DNA of 64,000 nucleotides from Mauremys mutica (taxonomy: Eukaryota; Chordata; Testudines; Geoemydidae), in NCBI RefSeq assembly GCF_020497125.1, contig NC_059093.1, forward strand, positions 24,037,910-24,101,909, given 5' to 3'. The notes under the pieces are model-generated. The model had not been told where the DNA came from. It was given only the letters and a program-made list of their open reading frames with translations, and did not search any database. Shown here in pieces: positions 59,861-64,000 of this stretch (positions are counted from its first letter, which is position 1; each line of letters begins with the position of its first letter). Both the position numbers and the translations under genes were made by a program.

Positions 59861-60400
59861 GTTGGCTGGATTTGTGCGAGTGTTCGTGTATGTTTGCAAT
59901 TGTGTGTGTGCGTATGCATGCTCTGCTGCCCTCTGCCGGCACGACAACTATTTCTCTGTATGTCGCAGCCCCCATACCGTTGACCCCGATGGTGATTTCC
60001 CCATCTTACAAGGGCTGGCTGGCCTGACCCTTCGCCCCTCTGCAGAGTGTGGCGGGGGCTGCAGCTCACCCCCTGTGGGGCAGGAGTGCCAAGGTGCAGG
60101 GCACTGGGCTCCCATGCACCTGGAGAGCAGCTCAGGTGAGGCAGGGCAGGGCGTGTGGTGTCCGTTCTGCGTTGCCTGGTGCTGGGCCATTGCACAATCC
60201 CCAGCCACGCCGCACAGCCGAGAGGGGGCAGGGGGCCAAGCAGATGATCCAGCACGAGGGGATCATTCTCATTGGTAGCTGTCCAGTGGCAGTGAGTTCC
60301 ACAGGCCTTGGCACATGCTGTGTGGGGCAGGAGGTCCTTGTATTTGGAGCAGTGGGAGTGAACTGTGTGCAGTTGTGTCTCTGAGCATGATAGTGAGTAT
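59860..60400. repeat. Inverted duplicate of 61,640-61,790 and 62,390-62,840
   Basis: The block TTGCAATTGTGTGTG through GGTGATTTCCCCATCTTAC to CATTGCACAATCCCCAGCC reappears on the opposite strand at 62,840-62,390. Its continuation, GCTGTCCAGTGGCAGTGAG to GAACTGTGTGCAG, reappears at 61,790-61,640. The partner is therefore itself split and rearranged. Confidence 0.75.
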
Positions 60401-60419
60401 TATGGTGTGTGGGGGATGA

Positions 60420-61040
60420 TTATGAGTGTGGCTGTGACATGCGCTGGGGCTGTGACGTGCGGTGACGTGCTCACTCCCCGCAGGCAACTCATTCACTTGA
60501 GACCAAAACGACAGAGGGTGTCACGTGTCCATGGGCGGGGTTATGCAGATGAGCAGTGTCTGGCGGCAGGACGGAGAGCAGCGAGAGGAACCGAAGGAGC
60601 CCGGCGGAGAGAATTCTCTGCGTGCGGACAGAATCCGGTGTGGGGAGTTCGTGCTGTGGGTGCCTGCACCGGAGTCACTTCGGGGCAGTGATTGCCACTG
60701 AGCTGCATAGTGACCAAAGGCGTGTGAATGGGGTGTGGTGCCTGGCGGGGAGCAGCTCATGGTGATAAGAAAACAGGTGGGAGCAGCAGATCCTGTCCTA
60801 GCAGGGGGCTGGGTGGGGTTTCTTTGCAACCGTGAGTGGGTGTGTTGTGGGTACAATTAGACCCCCCCCTTCTGTGGTGGGGCGGGGCCTCCACTGTCTG
60901 GCTTGGGGAGGGGGGGTTCCATGATGTCACAGCCCATGGTTGGGGAGGTTTGAATCATGTTTCTGAAGTGGGAGAGCAACTTCCCCTCCTCCCACTCACT
61001 CTCCGCTAGGGAGCTGGGCTGGGATCTCTAGGGAGGGGAG
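60420..61040. other. Spacer without recognised genes
   Basis: A GC-rich, CpG-containing stretch (60,440-60,680) is followed by G-rich sequence. The frames are short and overlapping. CpG density in 60,440-60,680 is higher than in neighbouring sequence, but no core promoter element or open exon is evident. Confidence 0.4.
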
Positions 61041-61054
61041 CACAGGAAAAAACA

Positions 61055-61210
61055 GTCTCCCCAATGGAAGCCAGGAGTCCTGGCTCCCAGTCCCCCTGCT
61101 CTAGACCCCCTCCACTCCCAGAGCCAGGGATAGAACCCAGGGGTCCGGGTGCCCAACCCCATCCCTGCTCTGACCACGAGACCCCACTCCTCTCCCAGGG
61201 TGGTGCAGGG
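61055..61210 (-). mobile_element. MIR-like tRNA-derived SINE head
   Basis: On the minus strand GGGGTCTCGTGGTCAGAGC (A-box-like) and CCCCTGGGTTCTATCCCTGG (B-box-like) appear in the order expected of a tRNA-derived SINE. The same module occurs at 62,085-62,250 (-), 63,330-63,475 (-) and 63,480-63,600 (+). Confidence 0.55.
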
Positions 61211-61429
61211 GTCACTGGGTCGGTGTCCCAGCTCTGCTAAGGGCCGTGACTGATTTTCCCAAAGTGCTTCCTTCTGAATCCAGCACATCTGCCCCTGCCC
61301 CGCCCAGTCACTGCCCACCCCTGTGTGGGGGCACCAGCACTGTGCCGGGTCGTGATGGGAAATTGTCCAAGCTGGCCCAGGAGAGACGTGTGTGTCCCTG
61401 CTGCCCCCTGCTGGTGGGGCTGAGCCCTG

Positions 61430-61432
<3 letters not shown>

Positions 61433-61469
<37 letters not shown>

Positions 61470-61472
61470 TGG
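61433..61472. repeat. (TG)n microsatellite
   Basis: About 19 uninterrupted TG units on the plus strand. A shorter (AC)n follows at 61,504-61,516. Confidence 0.95.
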
Positions 61473-62084
61473 CTTTGCAGGATTTTGTATCCTGCAGCAA
61501 GTGACACACACACACATTGACGCACAAAGGGACTCTCAGTCCCAAGAACACTCACACACAACACACCCAGAGGGGCATGCTAGCCCAACCCCCAAAGAGA
61601 GAAACAATCACACCCCCAGCCACACTCACAATCACACACACACCAGAATATTCACAATTGTGCTCAGAGACACAACCGCACACAGTTCACTCCCACTGCT
61701 CCCAACACAAGGACCTCCTGCCCCACACAGCCTGTGCTGAGGCCTGTGGAACTCACTGCCACTGGACAGCTACCGATGAGAATGGACCTTTCCAGGAGAC
61801 CAATAGACATGGCCATGGCGACAGAGGGGGCTGGGCTCCCAGGGTCTGACCTGGGCTGAGACTGGTTCTGACCTAGAGGGGTCTATCCAGCAGGGGGCAG
61901 CGTGACCCACACACAGACCCACCAGAAGCGCCTTTCTTAGCGGGTCTCCCAGGCCATCCCCCACCCTGCCCCGGGTTGGGTAACAAAGGGGCAGCACAGG
62001 ACTCTGGGCTGTGTCACAACCCGGCCCCAGCCCCTCGCTCCCACACGGTGGTGAGTTGGGTAACTGCCGAGGGATTGCACAAGA

Positions 62085-62250
62085 GAGAGTCAGAGCCAGG
62101 GAGAGAACCCAGGAGTCCTGGCTCCCCACCCGACACACACGCTAACCACTGGAGCCCACTTCCCTCCCAGGGCTGGAGATAGAACCCAGGAATTCTGACC
62201 ACCAAACCTGCCCGCCCCCCCGCTCTGACCACTAGACCTCACACTCCCCT
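62085..62250 (-). mobile_element. MIR-like tRNA-derived SINE heads, two partial modules
   Basis: AACCCAGGAGTCCTGGCTCCC and the following TAACCACTGGAGCCCAC, then AACCCAGGAATTCTGACC with TCTGACCACTAGACC, are two successive reverse-complement copies of the A-box/B-box module described at 61,055. Confidence 0.5.
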
Positions 62251-62744
62251 TTTAGATTTTAGTCCCGCTGCCTCTTCTATCCACCCACCCCACCTGTCCA
62301 TGCCTTTGCTGCAGGTTTCTGGGGTGTCACCCCTGCTCTGCACTCCCCCAGTGCAGCCCAAGGCTTTTCCTCCCCCCAACCACACATCCTCTCCCCCTCG
62401 TGCTGGATCATCTGCTTGGCCCCCTGCTCCCTCTCAGGGCGCGCTGTGCGGCGTGGCTGGGGATTGTGCAATGGCCCAGCACCAGGCAACGCAGAACGGA
62501 CACCACATGCCCTGCCCCACCTCATCAGAGCTGCTCTCCAGGTGCATCAGAGCCCAGTGCCTGCACCTTGGCCCTCCTGCCCCACAGGGGGCGAGCTGCA
62601 GCCCCCGCCACACTCCGCAGAGGGGAGAAGGGTCAGGCCAACCAGCCCTTGTAAGATGGGGAAATCACCACCGGGGTCGACCATATGGGGGCTGTGACAT
62701 ACAGAGAAACAGTTGTTGCGTTGAAAGAGGGCAGCAGAGCACAC

Positions 62745-63030
62745 ACATACACACACACACACAATTGCAAACATACACAAACACATGCATGAATCCAGCC
62801 ACACACACCCACACTTGCTAATATACACAAACACCTGCACAAATCCAGCCAACATCAACACAACTGCTAACAGATGCAAACACATGCACAAATCCAGCCA
62901 CATGAACACATACTTGCACAGCCACAAACACAACCCCCACAGCTGTAATAACACCCCCACCCCACAAAACCCTTACAGAAAACCATACATACACAAAAAC
63001 ATGCAGAAATCCATCCATCCACACACTCCA
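62745..63030. repeat. CA-rich minisatellite
   Basis: Units of about 35-45 bp containing CACAAACAC.TGCA.AAATCCAGCC repeat at least four times with variation, starting from a short (AC)n at 62,745-62,763. The frames across it are repeat translations. Confidence 0.75.
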
Positions 63031-63329
63031 TCCCCATTCTGTGCACACACCTTGGGTCACTGCGACACTGAATACTTCAGTTGGATGGGGGGGCCCAGCA
63101 CCATGTCTATTCCCTGCCCCCCAGGGTTCACAGGGGGTGGATTGGGGGGGCACAGGGGGCATGATCCAGTGCCAGCCAAGGGGGGGGATAGAGGTGGGGA
63201 TGGGGGCCGTGGTTTCTGTACCACCCAGTTCCTAGCACAGGCTCCTTCTAGGATTTGCATTTCTTGGTAGTTTTCACCCCATCACCACTTCCTACCCAGC
63301 CCCCTCCTGCTGTGCAAGGTGATTCGGGG

Positions 63330-63790
63330 GGGATGGGAAGAACCCAGGAGTCCTGGCTCCCAGCCCCACCTGTGCTAACATAGGAGACTCCACTCTAACC
63401 CCAGCGCTGGGACTGGAACCTAGGAGCCCTGACACCCATCTTCCTTTCCTCTAACCACTAGACCCCACTCCCGCCCCTTTGGGGAGCCAGGACTCCTGGG
63501 TTCTGTCCCCAACTCTGGGAGCAGAGTGGGGTCTAGTGGTTAGAGCAGGAGGAGCCAGGACTCCTGGGTTTTATTCTCAGTGCTGCTGTTTGACCCTGGG
63601 CCTCAGTTTCTTCTCCCACTTTTTGGGTATGGAGCCTGTAAACTCTCTGGGGCATGGCCTGTATCTTGCTGTGTCTGGGCAGCGCCTGGCCCAATGGAGT
63701 CTTATCTCAGCTGGGGCAGGGACTGTCTCTGTGTCTGTGCAGCCCCTGGCACAACGGGGGCCTTGATTCTGCCTTGTCAACGACAGCGCA
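63330..63790. mobile_element. MIR-like SINE copies in opposite orientations
   Basis: Two minus-strand heads (63,345-63,475) adjoin a longer plus-strand copy (63,515-63,790). The latter has GGTCTAGTGGTTAGAGC, CAGGACTCCTGGGTTTTATTC, CCTGGGCCTCAGTTTC and a tail with GGGACTGTCTCTGTGTCTGTGCAGC.CCTGGCACAA. The head-to-head arrangement forms an imperfect palindrome around 63,478. Confidence 0.6.
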
Positions 63791-63899
63791 AAAAGCCCTA
63801 GTGCCAAAAGAAGATGTGTGGGGAGGGGAAGCTTTGCAAAAATTGGTCACACCAATAGGAAACCAGTCCCAGCAGTTTGTGACTTCACTTCCCAAAATT

Positions 63900-63900
63900 A

Positions 63901-63939
<39 letters not shown>
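63900..63939. repeat. (CA)n microsatellite
   Basis: About 19 uninterrupted CA units. A 49-codon stretch of Cys-Val repeats in the minus-strand frame comes from it. Confidence 0.95.
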
Positions 63940-63941
<2 letters not shown>

Positions 63942-64000
63942 CCCTGCTCAAACTGCCCCCTTTGCCAATGCACCACCTCACCTCGTCCAGGGAGATCTAG

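Noticed and set aside
59161..60278. Several 140-190 codon frames at 59.2-60.3 kb
   Set aside because: Frames overlap in four or more phases, are low complexity, and show no motif. GC-rich sequence lacks stops by chance.
1..64000. Histone or zinc-finger genes expected beside a tRNA supercluster
   Set aside because: No frame shows a histone fold, C2H2 finger, SCAN, KRAB or B30.2 sequence.

Overview
This looks like nuclear DNA from a sauropsid, most likely a turtle. That is inference from repeat content: many CR1 LINE 3' ends, a Penelope-like retroelement with a GIY-YIG domain, PIF/Harbinger and hAT DNA transposons, MIR-like SINEs and endogenous-retrovirus solo LTRs. I see no host protein-coding gene. 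Most short open frames are chance frames in repeats or spacer.

The backbone is a dense tRNA gene cluster: 29 tRNA genes, pseudogenes or fragments between about 1 and 56 kb, on both strands. Several look intact (Val-AAC, Gly-TCC, Lys-TTT, Lys-CTT, Ile-TAT with a 20-nt intron, Gln-CTG, Thr-TGT, Thr-CGT, Cys-GCA, Glu-TTC). Others are decayed or carry altered anticodons. A short tandem array of 7SL (SRP) RNA copies lies at 12.9-14.6 kb, separated by minisatellite-like spacer. A large multi-isotype tRNA cluster recalls the one in the extended MHC region of mammals, but nothing here proves that location.

The cluster grew by segmental duplication, mostly inverted. Positions 1-10.5 kb match 27.1-33.2 kb in inverted orientation. 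Positions 10.0-12.5 kb match 52.5-54.8 kb inverted, 18.9-20.2 kb match 54.5-55.7 kb inverted, and 6.7-7.6 kb match 15.1-15.8 kb inverted. Insertions present in one arm and absent from the other (a solo LTR, a hAT element, two Harbinger MITEs, a Penelope fragment) give clean empty sites and a relative chronology.

The mobile elements include two that look recently active. One is a 4.8-kb Harbinger transposon (36,192-41,014) with a TTA target duplication, an intact 423-residue DDE transposase and a two-exon Myb-like gene. The other is a Penelope-like element (55.76-58.44 kb) with an uninterrupted RT plus GIY-YIG frame; a tRNA-Ser gene sits between its inverted terminal fragment and its body. The 42-44.5 kb region holds one Penelope copy nested in the 3' UTR of another. 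From 58.5 kb to the end the sequence is GC-rich, low-complexity and repeat-derived, with (CA)n/(TG)n microsatellites, an inverted duplication and MIR-like SINE heads.
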